Below, piece by piece: positions 34,184-42,818 of a DNA stretch of 64,000 nt. The position numbers and the translations under genes were made by a program. The stretch comes from Cognataquiflexum nitidum. GTDB lineage: Bacteria > Bacteroidota > Bacteroidia > Cytophagales > Cyclobacteriaceae. Location: NCBI RefSeq assembly GCF_022538055.1, contig NZ_JAKZAM010000025.1:1-64000 (forward strand). The letters run 5' to 3'. The notes below the pieces were generated by a model that had not been told where the DNA came from, did no database searches, and worked only from the letters and a program-made list of their open reading frames with translations. Every line of letters starts with the position of its first letter. Within the stretch, counting starts at the first letter, position 1.

Positions 34184-35665
34184 TTAATCCGCATCCGGAT
34201 TATAAAGCAACTGCCTGAATTCAAAATCATATAATGTCAGCTGACGCATTTCATAAAATGCGGTCCAGTAATCCCTCAAAGATTGAATATAAGCCCTTCT
34301 GTTTTGGTCTTTTTCCTGCTGTGCGATATTCAGGTCAGTGATGGTCACATTTCCGTTTTGGTACCTTCTCAAAGAAATCTCATAACGTTTGTCGGCTACC
34401 TCATCAGAAAGTTCAGTGATTTTCAGTCTATCGCGCAGCATAGCAAAATTCTTTACTTTGGTAAAAATCTCCTGCTCAAAATTGATGATGTCCTGTTCGA
34501 CGGTGTATTCCACCAATTGCTTATTTGCCTGTGCCTGACCCATCCTTGCTTTATTCCTGCCCCAATCCAGGATCGGGATAGAAAATCCAAGATTGACCAA
34601 GGTCTGTCTATTGGGATCCACATAAATATCTCCCCAAGTCAGACCTGCATTGTTGAGACCATAGCTCGCATTTAGGAGGACATTGAATCGCTCTCCCCTC
34701 GCTTGCGCCACACCTGATTCCGCCTCCAGTTTTCTTCTATCAAAACCCATGGCATCCGCCCTGTTGAGAAATGCAAATTCAATGGCTTCCTCCACCTTGA
34801 TATCGATTGGAACAATAACATTAGGGGGTATCAAGGTCAATTCGGCTGTCTCATTAAGGCCAATATAAGATTTGAGCCTAAGGTTATTGGCTTCCAAATC
34901 CAATTGTGCCTGGGCTAGATCCTGCCTTGCCTGAAGGACTTGCAACTCCACCTGAAGTAATTTATCTTCATAAGTAGTTCCTATATTGTACCTACCCTGC
35001 TCGATTTTGAGAATTTCCTGCGTATTGACAAGGTTTTTAGTGGCGATCTCGAGATTAACCTGTGATACCAAAAAATCGAAAAATAAGGTAGTTACCGTCA
35101 TTCCTATCTGTTCCATTTCCTCCACATATCCTCTCTTGCTTTCTTCAAAAATCAACGGTTCAATTTTCCTGTCCCATTTCAAAGGATTGAAGGCAAAAAT
35201 AGGCTGCCTCAACCGGACGTTTACCGGAACTCCACTCCATTGGGTCTGTGAAGAGGTGACCGGAGCCAAAAAATTATCGAATCTGTTGGTTGATGAATTG
35301 ATGGAAATATTCCCACCGGTAGCGGCTATTTGCTGCTCAATACCCAATTCCAGGTCCATGAAGTTTTGTCTTACTTCCCTGAATTCGATGGTACCGTCAG
35401 GTTGTGTCACATTGTTGAATGCCTGTGAGAATCCGGGAATCGTTCCGCTTAGTCTCAGCTGTGGATTGTAATTGGATTGGTAAAAACGATAATTCCAATA
35501 CCTGTTTTCTTTTCGCGTTTGTGCGCGAAGGGCTGCCGGAGACCTCGCCTTTGCCCTTGCTACCATGTCCTCGAGGGTGAAAGTAATTCTTTCTTGAGAA
35601 AAAGATTGGATGGGGACAACAACCAACCAAACAAATAATACACTCCAATAATACTGTTTACTCAT
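34184..35665 (-). CDS. TolC-family outer-membrane efflux protein
   Basis: A 493-residue protein with a signal peptide (VWLVVVPIQSFS) and two OEP repeats of long coiled-coil helices, as in TolC. It forms the outer-membrane exit duct of a tripartite efflux pump. Its start overlaps the permease gene by 8 bp; together with the adaptor gene it makes an adaptor-permease-TolC operon. Confidence 0.92.
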   Translation of the reverse strand: MSKQYYWSVLFVWLVVVPIQSFSQERITFTLEDMVARAKARSPAALRAQTRKENRYWNYRFYQSNYNPQLRLSGTIPGFSQAFNNVTQPDGTIEFREVRQNFMDLELGIEQQIAATGGNISINSSTNRFDNFLAPVTSSQTQWSGVPVNVRLRQPIFAFNPLKWDRKIEPLIFEESKRGYVEEMEQIGMTVTTLFFDFLVSQVNLEIATKNLVNTQEILKIEQGRYNIGTTYEDKLLQVELQVLQARQDLAQAQLDLEANNLRLKSYIGLNETAELTLIPPNVIVPIDIKVEEAIEFAFLNRADAMGFDRRKLEAESGVAQARGERFNVLLNASYGLNNAGLTWGDIYVDPNRQTLVNLGFSIPILDWGRNKARMGQAQANKQLVEYTVEQDIINFEQEIFTKVKNFAMLRDRLKITELSDEVADKRYEISLRRYQNGNVTITDLNIAQQEKDQNRRAYIQSLRDYWTAFYEMRQLTLYDFEFRQLLYNPDAD

Positions 35666-36995
35666 ACCTTAAAGAAGTTATAGGGTCCTGCATTGCTGCT
35701 TTTCTTGCCGGAGCGATTCCAAAAACCAACCCGACTGTCGCTGCGACGCCAAAAGAAAGAAATATGGAGGGAAGGGTAATGATGGTCGGAAAATCTCCAA
35801 AAGTAGACACCAAATGGGCCAAAAGCACACCCAATGCAACTCCTATAATCCCTCCTGTGATACTGATCATGATGGCTTCAAACAGAAACTGATTGACAAT
35901 ATCGGATTTTTTTGCACCTAACGAAAGCCTTAATCCTATTTCTTTAATCCTTTCCATGACTGAGGCCAACATGATGTTCATAATTCCTATCCCTCCGACC
36001 AAAAGTGATATCCCTGCAATGGCCCCGAGGACAATGTTAAAGATGTTTTGGGTGCGCTGCTGTTGTTTGAGCAAGAGCTCAGGAATCGTAATCTCAAAGT
36101 CTACCACCATCATATGCCTTCTCTCCAAAAGCTTGGAAATCACCTCGGCAGTAGGATTGAGGGATTCGCTTTCCTCTACCTGCACCACTATTTTGTCAAT
36201 CTGATGGTAATTGGGGTCAACGAAAAGGGAAGCTGATTCTTGGTTCATCACACCTGCTCCTGTCACCAAATCCCTGTTTTTGAACCTGATCAGCATCGTT
36301 TGGATAGGCACATAAACGTCCATGTTGAAATCCCGGATACCCAATTTGGAAATGCTCTGCTCTGAGACCAACCGCTCTTCCATCACTCCGATGACTTCAA
36401 GCCATTGGTTTCCGCTTTTGATCATCTTTCCTATTGGGTTTTCCTTTGAAAAAAATTTGGTCTGAACCGACCTCCCAATGATACAAACAGGAGCCCCGAG
36501 GAGAAGATTGGATTCGGTAAACATTTTTCCTTCCCGCAATTTGAAATCCAAGACTTCAAAATAGGCAGGAGTGACGCCTACCAACTTGGCCGAGCGCCTG
36601 ATTCCACTTTTGACCAGGTTAGTTTCCAATACGATTTCAGGGCTGATTTTTTTGATTCCGGGAATGGTCTTCATGATGGATTCGACATCGGAGAGTTTCA
36701 GTCCGGGCGAAAACTTTCCCCTTTCCTCTTCTAAGTCTGATTCTTCGGCCAGATTTTCCTCAATTTGATTGACCACAGGGGTAATGACAATATTGTTGAC
36801 ACCGACCAGCCTGATTTGCTCGAGGATTTCCTGTTGGGCGCCGTTGCCGATGGCAAGCATCGCAATCACAGCCGCAACTCCAAAAATTATCCCCAAAGCT
36901 GTCAGCAAAGACCTTAATTTATTGGCAAGGACCGCTTCTAAGGCGATGTGGAAATTGGCCTTCAATCTTTCATTTCGGTCGAAAAGAATATTCAT
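35658..36995 (-). CDS. MacB-like ABC transporter permease
   Basis: A 445-residue inner-membrane protein with one N-terminal helix (KLRSLLTALGIIFGVAAVIAMLAIG), a large periplasmic MacB_PCD domain (about 45-290) and three C-terminal helices of the FtsX domain (GAIAGISLLVGGIGIMNIML). There is no ATPase domain, so a separate LolD-like ATPase is needed, and none is encoded in this operon. It probably moves small molecules or peptides from the periplasm into TolC. Confidence 0.93.
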   Translation of the reverse strand: MNILFDRNERLKANFHIALEAVLANKLRSLLTALGIIFGVAAVIAMLAIGNGAQQEILEQIRLVGVNNIVITPVVNQIEENLAEESDLEEERGKFSPGLKLSDVESIMKTIPGIKKISPEIVLETNLVKSGIRRSAKLVGVTPAYFEVLDFKLREGKMFTESNLLLGAPVCIIGRSVQTKFFSKENPIGKMIKSGNQWLEVIGVMEERLVSEQSISKLGIRDFNMDVYVPIQTMLIRFKNRDLVTGAGVMNQESASLFVDPNYHQIDKIVVQVEESESLNPTAEVISKLLERRHMMVVDFEITIPELLLKQQQRTQNIFNIVLGAIAGISLLVGGIGIMNIMLASVMERIKEIGLRLSLGAKKSDIVNQFLFEAIMISITGGIIGVALGVLLAHLVSTFGDFPTIITLPSIFLSFGVAATVGLVFGIAPARKAAMQDPITSLRYE

Positions 36996-37004
36996 AAATG
37001 TATC

Positions 37005-38339
37005 TTAATTATTGACAGGCCTGACTTGATACCCGGTTCTCATAGAGGAATCCGGTACGGAAATTGGCACCTCGATTTTGAGGTTCCTTTTGCCATTTAA
37101 TTCTGCCAATAAACTGATACTTGTGTTTTGGGACCATTCGGGGGTAGAAAGGAATACATCCTGCCCTTCTTCCAATCCCATTTCGATAATCACATCGTTG
37201 GAATTGGCCAGGCCGAGTTTTACTTCCTGCTTTCTGCCGTTTTTGAGGTAGACATAATTAATGCTGTCACTTTCTACATTGATGGCCTCCAATGGCACGT
37301 AGACCACATCACTTTTTTCCTCTATCAAAATGGAATTGCTGGTAGTCATTGCGGGACGAAGGAGGTCGTCACTTTCATTGACCCTTACCAAAACTTCAAA
37401 AACTTTGGCATCCGAATTTGGCCTTTGTTGTCCCACATTAGCGACCTGAATGACCTTCCCTGTCAATGTTTTGTCGGGAAAAGCATCCAAACCGATTACC
37501 ACAGATTGGCCTACTTTGATTTTTCTGATATCCACTTCATTGATGTACGTGATGCTTTGCATCGTGCTGAGATCGGGAAGTGTGGCTACCACAGGGTCCC
37601 AGGAACTGATCTGTGAGCCTTCTTTTACTTTTCCGCCCCTTCCCTGACGGTATATCACCATGCCGTTTTGTGGCGCGAGTACGGTGAATTTTTCCAAAGC
37701 TTCCTGCATTTGGGAAACTTCCAACTCCGCTTCTCTCAACCTTGCAGACACCTCAACCATCCTCGCTTTTTCCTGCAGGGATTTGATCCTATACCTTTCT
37801 TTGGCCTGTTGTAGGTCTCTGATGGCTTTTTGGTAGTTGTACTCATTTTGCTTGATGATGGCCGGCGGTTCATATTGGGACTGATCCAATACCAATTTTT
37901 TGGCTCCAACTTCATAATCCAAGTTGATCAGGTTATCCCTTTCGAGTCTGAGGACCAAGGAGGTGTCCAACTGTGTCTGTTCGTAGGCGGCCCTAGTCTG
38001 TTCCAAGTCCAGGCGCCTGTCCTCCAATCTTCCAAAAAGTTCTGTTTTGTCAAGGGCGGCAATGAAATCTCCCTTCTTGACGACAGTACCCTCATCGACC
38101 ATGGTTTCGATCGTGAAGTTCCCGATCCGATATCTCCTTGCCTCGATGGGTCCAAGGATTTCTATAGAATTCAAGGCCTGCAATTCGCCTGAAGAAGTGA
38201 TTTCTACTTTAAACTGCCCTTTTTTAACTTCTGTCAATATTTCGAAGTTACCCTCATTACTTGAGTAAAAAAAAATTCGGTATATGACAATCAGAGCTGC
38301 AAGTACCCCAAGTCCTGTATAAATATACTTTCTTTGCAT
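37005..38339 (-). CDS. Periplasmic adaptor (HlyD/MacA-like MFP)
   Basis: A 444-residue membrane-fusion protein. One N-terminal helix (residues 7-25) anchors it; then come a split biotinyl/lipoyl domain (TMVDEGTVVKKGDFIAALDKTE ... APQNGMVIY), a long coiled coil (about 105-225) and beta-barrel domains. It links the permease to the TolC channel and regulates the pump. First gene of the operon, with a TAACTTTG element upstream. Ten nt separate it from the permease gene. Confidence 0.92.
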   Translation of the reverse strand: MQRKYIYTGLGVLAALIVIYRIFFYSSNEGNFEILTEVKKGQFKVEITSSGELQALNSIEILGPIEARRYRIGNFTIETMVDEGTVVKKGDFIAALDKTELFGRLEDRRLDLEQTRAAYEQTQLDTSLVLRLERDNLINLDYEVGAKKLVLDQSQYEPPAIIKQNEYNYQKAIRDLQQAKERYRIKSLQEKARMVEVSARLREAELEVSQMQEALEKFTVLAPQNGMVIYRQGRGGKVKEGSQISSWDPVVATLPDLSTMQSITYINEVDIRKIKVGQSVVIGLDAFPDKTLTGKVIQVANVGQQRPNSDAKVFEVLVRVNESDDLLRPAMTTSNSILIEEKSDVVYVPLEAINVESDSINYVYLKNGRKQEVKLGLANSNDVIIEMGLEEGQDVFLSTPEWSQNTSISLLAELNGKRNLKIEVPISVPDSSMRTGYQVRPVNN

Positions 38340-38364
38340 GACTGGACAGTTATTTTGGTGTAGT

Positions 38365-38372
38365 CAAAGTTA
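38365..38372 (-). promoter_or_regulatory. -7 element of the efflux operon
   Basis: TAACTTTG on the minus strand fits TAnnTTTG, 25 nt before the adaptor ATG. TTG boxes lie 14 and 25 nt upstream, neither at ideal spacing. Confidence 0.45.
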
Positions 38373-38540
38373 GCCATAAATGAGTGCAACATCAGCCCAA
38401 TAAGCATGTTATAAAACCATTAAAGTAATTTATAATTTATCCTGAGTGCAGGAAACGGAAAACCGAAAAATTGAAATGGAATTGATAAATTGCGCGCTCA
38501 TTGGGGTTTTTACCTCCCCAAAAACCGACCAAACCCTGAT

Positions 38541-39317
38541 ATGAAGTCATTGATCAGTTTTATTATCCGATACATCCCAAGGAAATATTTGCAGCTTGTT
38601 TCCCATTTTTTCCTGCGGATAATGGCGGTCTTTTATCAGGGAAATCAGGTGACGTGCAATGTCTGTGACCATTCTTTCCGGAAATTTTTGCCGTATGGAA
38701 GAAAGGGACGTGACAACGCCCTTTGCCCAAACTGCCTTGCTTTGGAAAGGCATAGGCTGATGTGGTTGTTTTTGCAGCAGGAGACGAACTTCTTTACGGA
38801 TAAACTCAAAGTACTTCATATCGCTCCTGAGCTTTGCTTTATCGACCGGATGGAAGCCATGAAAAACCTGGAGTACATCACCGCTGATATCGAGTCTCCT
38901 TTAGCCAAAGTCAAAATGGATGTCCATCAGATCCCATTTGAGGCCAATACTTTTGATGTTGTATTCTGTAACCATGTCATGGAACATGTCGACGACGATA
39001 TCCTCGCATGCAGCGAAATCAACCGCGTGCTCAAACCAAACGGTTGGGGAATCATCCAATCCCCGGTCTACGACATACCCAAGACCATAGAGGACAAAAC
39101 CATCACCGATGCCGCCGAGCGCGAAAGACTCTTCGGCCAAAGGGACCACGTCCGCAAATATGGGCATGACTACGCCAAGCGCCTCAGCCTATCAGGACTC
39201 GATGTCCAAGAAAACCTATTTGTCAAAACCCTTGATCCCGCTGTAGTCTTGAAAAATGCTTTGCCTGAGAATGAGGTGATTTTTTATTGTAAAAAGGGAG
39301 TAAAGGATGAAGGGTGA
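38541..39317 (+). CDS. SAM-dependent methyltransferase with N-terminal zinc ribbon
   Basis: A 258-residue class I methyltransferase. Four cysteines in CNVCDHSF and CPNCLALERHR form a probable zinc ribbon (about 40-70). The methyltransferase domain follows (VLHIAPE motif I region, DVVFCNHVMEHVDDD motif). The target is unknown; similar proteins often sit near glycosyltransferases. ATG 38541 begins the conserved part. Its last 115 bp are duplicated at 39527. Confidence 0.85.
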   Translation: MKSLISFIIRYIPRKYLQLVSHFFLRIMAVFYQGNQVTCNVCDHSFRKFLPYGRKGRDNALCPNCLALERHRLMWLFLQQETNFFTDKLKVLHIAPELCFIDRMEAMKNLEYITADIESPLAKVKMDVHQIPFEANTFDVVFCNHVMEHVDDDILACSEINRVLKPNGWGIIQSPVYDIPKTIEDKTITDAAERERLFGQRDHVRKYGHDYAKRLSLSGLDVQENLFVKTLDPAVVLKNALPENEVIFYCKKGVKDEG

Positions 39318-39447
39318 GGGAGGAAGGATGAAAAAAAATGATTGTTGAGGGATTATGGCCTAGTTTTGAATAATAAAGCTAGCCTTCTCTTTCAAAAAAT
39401 CAATGCAGGAATTGAATCCAAAGATCCTTGATATAAAAAGGTTAGCC

Positions 39448-39494
39448 CAAAACGATACGATTTGATACGATTGGAATCGGTTATGATACGAAAA
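39448..39494. repeat. GATACGA short repeats
   Basis: Three copies of gatacga separated by 3-21 nt (cgatacgatttgatacgatt, then gatacgaaaa), immediately upstream of the duplicated methyltransferase tail. Confidence 0.6.
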
Positions 39495-39526
39495 ATGTTA
39501 TTTCTTGCCCATTTGGAATTACGCCA

Positions 39527-39650
39527 ATCAGGACTCGAAGTCCGAGAAAACCTATTTGTCAAAACCCTTGATCCCGCTGTAGTCTTGAAAAATGCTTTGC
39601 CTGAGAATGAGGTGATTTTTTATTGTAAAAAAGGGAGAATAAAAGAATGA
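39527..39650 (+). pseudogene. Duplicated 3-prime fragment of the methyltransferase gene
   Basis: This segment repeats 39191-39310 almost base for base, including the stretch encoding NLFVKTLDPAVVLKNALPEN, with about three substitutions and one inserted base near the end. A 62-codon ORF (39462-39650) covers it but lacks any methyltransferase core. The rest of 39318-39852 holds purine-rich microrepeats, GATACGA repeats and no gene I can support. Confidence 0.9.
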
Positions 39651-39852
39651 AAAATTAAGAATGAAGAAGGGGGATTCAAAAAAAGGGGTAAAAATCCTTT
39701 GATCATACGGGATTCAGCTTGAAGACCTCGGGCATTCGCAGACGTTCCTTTCAAGTATACCATTAACTTCTAAAAGACATTTCATTTGTAGTTAGTCGGT
39801 ACCGCCCGCTGTATCCAAGGTAATGTTAGAGTGCCTTATTCCTTTTGCCCCT

Positions 39853-40152
39853 TTAAAGGAAGGTTAATCCAATTCTTTTATTCAAACCTTGTTCGAAAAT
39901 CCGGATCAAGGTTGACAATTGGATATTTCCTTTTCCATTTTCAAGTTTTGAGATATAACTTTTCTTTGTCCCTGCCTTTTCCGCCAATTGCTCCTGGGTA
40001 AGGTTTGCTTCCTTTCTTGCATCTTTAAGCATTTCGCTTATGATGAACATCTGGGCATTTTCTTCATACTTGTTTCTGCTCTCACTTCCGACTTTGCCGT
40101 GTTCCAGTTCAATCAGTTCATCAAATGTTTTGACTTTGCTATAATCCTTCAT
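39853..40152 (-). CDS. higA: HigA-type HTH antitoxin
   Basis: A 99-residue protein with an XRE/Cro HTH (LTQEQLAEKAGTKKSYISKLENGKG, described here by its helices at about residues 50-75). It neutralises the toxin encoded just upstream and represses the operon. Toxin first, antitoxin second is the HigBA order. It starts 4 nt after the toxin stop. Confidence 0.9.
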   Translation of the reverse strand: MKDYSKVKTFDELIELEHGKVGSESRNKYEENAQMFIISEMLKDARKEANLTQEQLAEKAGTKKSYISKLENGKGNIQLSTLIRIFEQGLNKRIGLTFL

Positions 40153-40156
40153 AATC

Positions 40157-40492
40157 TTATTTCTTTGATTGAAAATATTCCTTCATTAACCTTCCTGCTT
40201 TCTCTATTTCATTCTTTGGGGTCTTTTGACTCTTTTTTTGAAAACCGTTGAAGAGCACGACTAACCTTCCTTCATCAAAGCAGCAGAAAATTCTATAAAT
40301 GTTTGATTGGCATTCCACTCTAACTTCAAACAAGCTCTCAGTTCCTTCCAGATGTTTGAGAAACTTCTCTGGCACCCTTTCCACTTGCTTGATCATCTCA
40401 AAAACATATTGAATCTTACTCTTTACCTTTTCATCTTGATTTTGGTAAAATTCAATAAAGTGGTTTTCATAAAAAATTATCTTCCTTACCAT
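40157..40492 (-). CDS. higB: HigB/RelE-family toxin
   Basis: A 111-residue RelE-superfamily protein of the phage-derived Gp49/HigB type (LEGTESLFEVRVECQSNIYRIF ... VVLFNGFQKKSQKTP). Such toxins cut mRNA at the ribosome. The KKSQKTP block is a hallmark of this subfamily. A palindrome overlapping the promoter suggests autoregulation by HigA. Confidence 0.92.
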   Translation of the reverse strand: MVRKIIFYENHFIEFYQNQDEKVKSKIQYVFEMIKQVERVPEKFLKHLEGTESLFEVRVECQSNIYRIFCCFDEGRLVVLFNGFQKKSQKTPKNEIEKAGRLMKEYFQSKK

Positions 40493-40497
40493 ATTTA

Positions 40498-40519
40498 CAA
40501 AGTTATCTCAAAAGATAAC
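40498..40519 (-). promoter_or_regulatory. higBA promoter and overlapping operator palindrome
   Basis: TAACTTTG (minus strand, 40505-40498) fits TAnnTTTG and ends 5 nt before the higB ATG. The perfect inverted repeat gttatct-caaa-agataac (40502-40519) overlaps it by four bases, as expected of a HigA-type operator. Confidence 0.7.
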
Positions 40520-40676
40520 ATTTTCCAAAAATGTGGGGAGTTCTTTTAATCCACTCTAACTTTTGGAGGGTTTAAAAAGTTTGAGATTTCGGAGACGAAA
40601 ACTGTGTGCTAACACTGAACTGACCTTGAATCATAAAACCCCTGTTGCCTATAGGTAATTTAGGAACCGAAGATTA

Positions 40677-41645
40677 TTAATCTTCCTTTTTTAATTCATT
40701 CAACATCGATACAAAATTATCTGGTGGATAAAATTGTAATTTATTGTCAAGAAAATTGTAAGGTAAATTAATCAATTGGTTGTCCTTGTACCAATAAAGC
40801 CTGTCACTTATTGAACCTGGGCCTTCATTATTCATCCCTTTGATTATAGGAATTAAGGAGTTAATAGCTTTAGCAACCTCCAAATTTTCAATTGGATAAA
40901 TAATTACAGCATGTCTATGAGGCACACCAATCAATGCACCGTGTTTTCCGATATATTTTTTTAAGTCTTTCTTATCAAGTAAAATATTTGATGCAAAGAC
41001 ATTATCACTTTGTATTAACCATATTTTATAATCCTTCATATCCTGTTGCGAAATTTCAAGTGGATAATTGGATTTGATATTTTTGAAACCTATATCAAAC
41101 AATTCTTTTGTCTGCCTGTTCCACGCGGTTACATTTTCAGGTTTAATGCTTGTTACTGTATGCGGTAAATCAAAAACAAGTAGTTCAACAATTTCATCTG
41201 TAAGCTCTTTGTAAACCGTATTTTCTTTTCCAACTGCCTCAATATATTCTTTATGGTAAAGTCTCACTCCAATATATTTTTGAATTTGTTCGAAATCCTT
41301 AATTTTTTTATTAAAGTCAGTCTGAAATTCATTGGCTTCAATCATTCTATTGAAATGGTCTGAAACAATCTCTTTCCATACATTTCTATTTTCCTGTTTA
41401 CAAATCTGTGCAAGATTAACTAATCCAAGATTGTTTAATCCAAAGTCCCCATTCTCCACAATTACAACTCCATCGTTTATTGAAATTTCAAAGTTCTTTT
41501 GTTTGAAATATTCTTCAATTATGTCAATAAAAAAGTTATATTCCTTTTTGTCGAAAAACTTCGCCCAAACAGGGACAGTTCTGTTCTGTCCCTTACATGA
41601 TGAAAATAATGAAATAATAATTATCAAGAAGTATTTAATTTTCAT
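40677..41645 (-). CDS. Hypothetical lipoprotein, low-GC
   Basis: A 322-residue protein with signal MKIKYFLIIIISLFSSC and a lipobox. The mature part loosely resembles DUF1444-type proteins (DGVVIVENGDFGLNNLGLVNLAQ), but I am not sure. Base composition is clearly more AT-rich than in the flanking genes, suggesting acquisition. ATG 41645 was chosen over the ORF start at 41729 because it opens the signal peptide. Confidence 0.7.
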   Translation of the reverse strand: MKIKYFLIIIISLFSSCKGQNRTVPVWAKFFDKKEYNFFIDIIEEYFKQKNFEISINDGVVIVENGDFGLNNLGLVNLAQICKQENRNVWKEIVSDHFNRMIEANEFQTDFNKKIKDFEQIQKYIGVRLYHKEYIEAVGKENTVYKELTDEIVELLVFDLPHTVTSIKPENVTAWNRQTKELFDIGFKNIKSNYPLEISQQDMKDYKIWLIQSDNVFASNILLDKKDLKKYIGKHGALIGVPHRHAVIIYPIENLEVAKAINSLIPIIKGMNNEGPGSISDRLYWYKDNQLINLPYNFLDNKLQFYPPDNFVSMLNELKKED

Positions 41646-41834
41646 TGTTCTAGCCTTGTCTTTTTTTTTCCTGCAGCTAACGTTTTGCTTCACGAAATCA
41701 TTGCAATATGTATGGTATATGGAATACAAACAGCAACAGTTGCAGAAATATTTGAATCATCTAAACATAAAACTAATACCCTAAAAATCCAACCAGCTTT
41801 CCTGACTATTTGTGTGTAAAAAATTAATTGGATT

Positions 41835-42818
41835 TTATCCCTTAAAAACCTTCCTCACCCATTCAGTAATCAACCCAGCGCCGTAGCTACTCAGCTGCCC
41901 AAAAGCGGTAAAAACAGAAAGGAATCCTACCCAAGGTGATTTGTTTATGAAAGTAGAATGAACGAAAACAGCTAAAATCCATAGCCCATAAACCAAGAAC
42001 CCTGCTGTCAAGAAAACCGAGAAGGCGGGAATCCAATAACCAATAACCATCAACCCAATAACCATTATCCATCCAAGTAAAAAAACCGCAGGCATCAGAT
42101 GTACCAATTTCACCGCATCCCGATGGTAACGGCTGACATTAATTCGGTTTTGGCCAAAGGAATAACTCTGTCTGAAAAAGCTCTGCCAAGTGTTTTTTCT
42201 TTTGTGGTATACAAGAGCTTCCTCCACCAATTCCAACCTGAAACCCATTTTTTTGAGCCGCATACTCAGCTCGATATCCTCGCCCCTGTTTGGGTCGACA
42301 AAACCTTTGGTCACTTCAAATGCCTTTTTGGATAAACCCATATTGAATCCACGTGCTTGGTACTTCGATGGATCTTTTAATTTTCCCCGGATTCCTCCCG
42401 TAGTTAATAGGGAGGTCATACTGTAGTTGATAGCTTTTTGGAAGTTGGAAAAACCCTCCTCAGCAGCATCAGGACCGCCATGGGCATCGAGCTTCCGGGT
42501 TTTGATGGCTTTATCCAAAACCTCAAAATATTGAGAAGGAATGATGCAATCGGAATCAAAAAGCACAAAATAATCGCCTTTGGCCAGATTCATCCCGAAG
42601 TTCCGTGCAAAGCCTTGGGCAATATTTTCAATCCAAAAATAACGTACTTGGAGTTCTTCTTTGAAGGATTCTACGACAAGCTTGCAGGGATTATCAGATC
42701 CATCATCCACGATAATCACCTCAAAGTCAGTAAAAGTCTGTGTAGTCAGACTCTGAAGCAATTCCCTGATTTCATCGGGACGGTTGTACACCGGTATGAT
42801 TACCGAAAAAACCATCAA
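41835..42818 (-). CDS. Glycosyltransferase family 2
   Basis: A 327-residue GT-A enzyme with FSVIIPVYNRPDEIRELL, the nucleotide-binding VIIVDDGS and metal-binding DSD (VLFDSDCIIP). Two hydrophobic segments lie near the C-terminus (about 240-305). It probably transfers a sugar to a cell-envelope glycan or lipid carrier. Its start overlaps the stop of the upstream GT2 gene by 4 bp. Confidence 0.92.
   Translation of the reverse strand: MMVFSVIIPVYNRPDEIRELLQSLTTQTFTDFEVIIVDDGSDNPCKLVVESFKEELQVRYFWIENIAQGFARNFGMNLAKGDYFVLFDSDCIIPSQYFEVLDKAIKTRKLDAHGGPDAAEEGFSNFQKAINYSMTSLLTTGGIRGKLKDPSKYQARGFNMGLSKKAFEVTKGFVDPNRGEDIELSMRLKKMGFRLELVEEALVYHKRKNTWQSFFRQSYSFGQNRINVSRYHRDAVKLVHLMPAVFLLGWIMVIGLMVIGYWIPAFSVFLTAGFLVYGLWILAVFVHSTFINKSPWVGFLSVFTAFGQLSSYGAGLITEWVRKVFKG

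Noticed and set aside
39462..39650. Independent 62-codon gene
   Set aside because: The frame is just the copied methyltransferase tail with random upstream codons.
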